A stretch of DNA of 6,533 nt from Flavobacteriales bacterium UBA5869 (GTDB lineage Bacteria; Bacteroidota; Bacteroidia; Flavobacteriales_D; Crocinitomicaceae): the NCBI GenBank assembly GCA_002432565.1, contig DJFP01000032.1, positions 1 through 6,533 of the forward strand. The letters are read 5' to 3'. This document shows positions 6,171-6,533 of this stretch, piece by piece (position 1 is the stretch's first letter; each line of letters starts with the position of its first letter). Both the position numbers and the translations under genes were made by a program. A model generated the notes under the pieces. The model saw only the letters and a program-made list of their open reading frames with translations, did no database searches and was not told the DNA's origin.

Positions 6171-6209
6171 CCAAAAGTTCAAATTGAAACTTAAAAACTT
6201 CGAACCCTT

Positions 6210-6533
6210 TTAACTTTTTGAACCTTTTTTAAACTTCTCAATCGCTTCCGGATCATAAGAGAAAAACAAATTCGCCCAAATAATTTTGGAAAGTGCGTAA
6301 AAGTAAGGGCTGAGTATGATTGAAAGTCCGGAAATGATTCCAATTTGGAGCCAGATATTCGTATCAGGAAAAAACAAATTGAAACTTACCCAGCAGGTAA
6401 CGAATAATGCTACTCCAAGAGCATATGAAACATACATGGCTCCGTAATAGAACCCGATTTCCTTTTCATATTTCAATCCGCATTTGGAACAGTGTTCGTG
6501 TGTTTTTCCCAGGTTTTTCATGTCGTAAGGCTT
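6210..6533 (-). CDS. DUF983 family membrane protein (N-terminus off window)
   Basis: The minus-strand frame stays open to the right edge: four codons (KPYD) precede the ATG at 6521, so that ATG is probably internal and the gene is 5'-truncated. Numbering from that Met, HEHCSKCGLKYEKEIGFYYG (8-27) and AMYVSYALGVALF (28-40) match the DUF983 signature, in which this CxxC normally partners an upstream CPxC to form a zinc ribbon; the first pair would lie outside the window. Hydrophobic helices are at about 29-51 and 57-79, followed by a charged C-terminus (EKFKKGSKS). The family is an inner-membrane group of unknown function. It converges on the MuiA-like gene with 127 nt between stops. No strong terminator of its own is visible; the palindrome at 6153-6170 is the nearest structure. 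Confidence 0.88.
   Translation of the reverse strand, partial: KPYDMKNLGKTHEHCSKCGLKYEKEIGFYYGAMYVSYALGVALFVTCWVSFNLFFPDTNIWLQIGIISGLSIILSPYFYALSKIIWANLFFSYDPEAIEKFKKGSKS

Noticed and set aside
6210..6521. DUF983 protein as a complete 103-residue gene from ATG 6521
   Set aside because: The frame is open to the window edge, and the family normally has an upstream CPxC half of the zinc ribbon, so the gene is truncated by the window.

Overview
The window reads as a chromosomal segment of a Bacteroidota member, most likely order Flavobacteriales. Supporting signs are moderate A+T richness, starts preceded by A-rich rather than strong Shine-Dalgarno sequence, a promoter matching the Bacteroidota -7 consensus TAnnTTTG, and gene families typical of the phylum (DUF4465, the TPR protein next to ribH, a glmM of the GEGNGG type, a MuiA-like DUF4140/DUF4139 protein, DUF983). 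Genus is not decidable from the sequence; a Fluviicola-like organism is a guess.

Layout. Positions 1-368 (minus) hold the N-terminal half of a secreted DUF4465 protein running off the left edge. Upstream of it lies a 464-nt non-coding stretch (369-832) containing a well-formed cobalamin riboswitch on the minus strand (about 493-670), a perfect 12-bp palindromic repeat (711-740), and the promoter of the rightward genes (803-810). From 833 to 4307, four plus-strand genes are closely spaced: a membrane-anchored TPR protein, ribH (lumazine synthase, riboflavin synthesis), glmM (phosphoglucosamine mutase, cell-wall precursor synthesis) and an exported SH3b-like protein. The gaps are 8, 66 and 2 nt; the 66-nt gap holds a strong inverted repeat. 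After a 107-nt gap comes a MuiA-family DUF4140/DUF4139 exported protein (4415-6082), closed by an intrinsic terminator (6104-6135). A convergent, 5'-truncated DUF983 membrane protein occupies 6210-6533 on the minus strand.

How it fits together. The left side is a vitamin B12-responsive unit: the riboswitch should repress the DUF4465 protein when cobalamin is plentiful, which suggests a surface or periplasmic role in corrinoid acquisition. The middle is mostly housekeeping (flavin and peptidoglycan precursors) with envelope proteins of unknown role co-transcribed or nearby. No mobile element, CRISPR array, tRNA, rRNA or defence system is visible. The riboswitch-DUF4465 pair is the most informative signal, and I see no convincing new multi-gene system.
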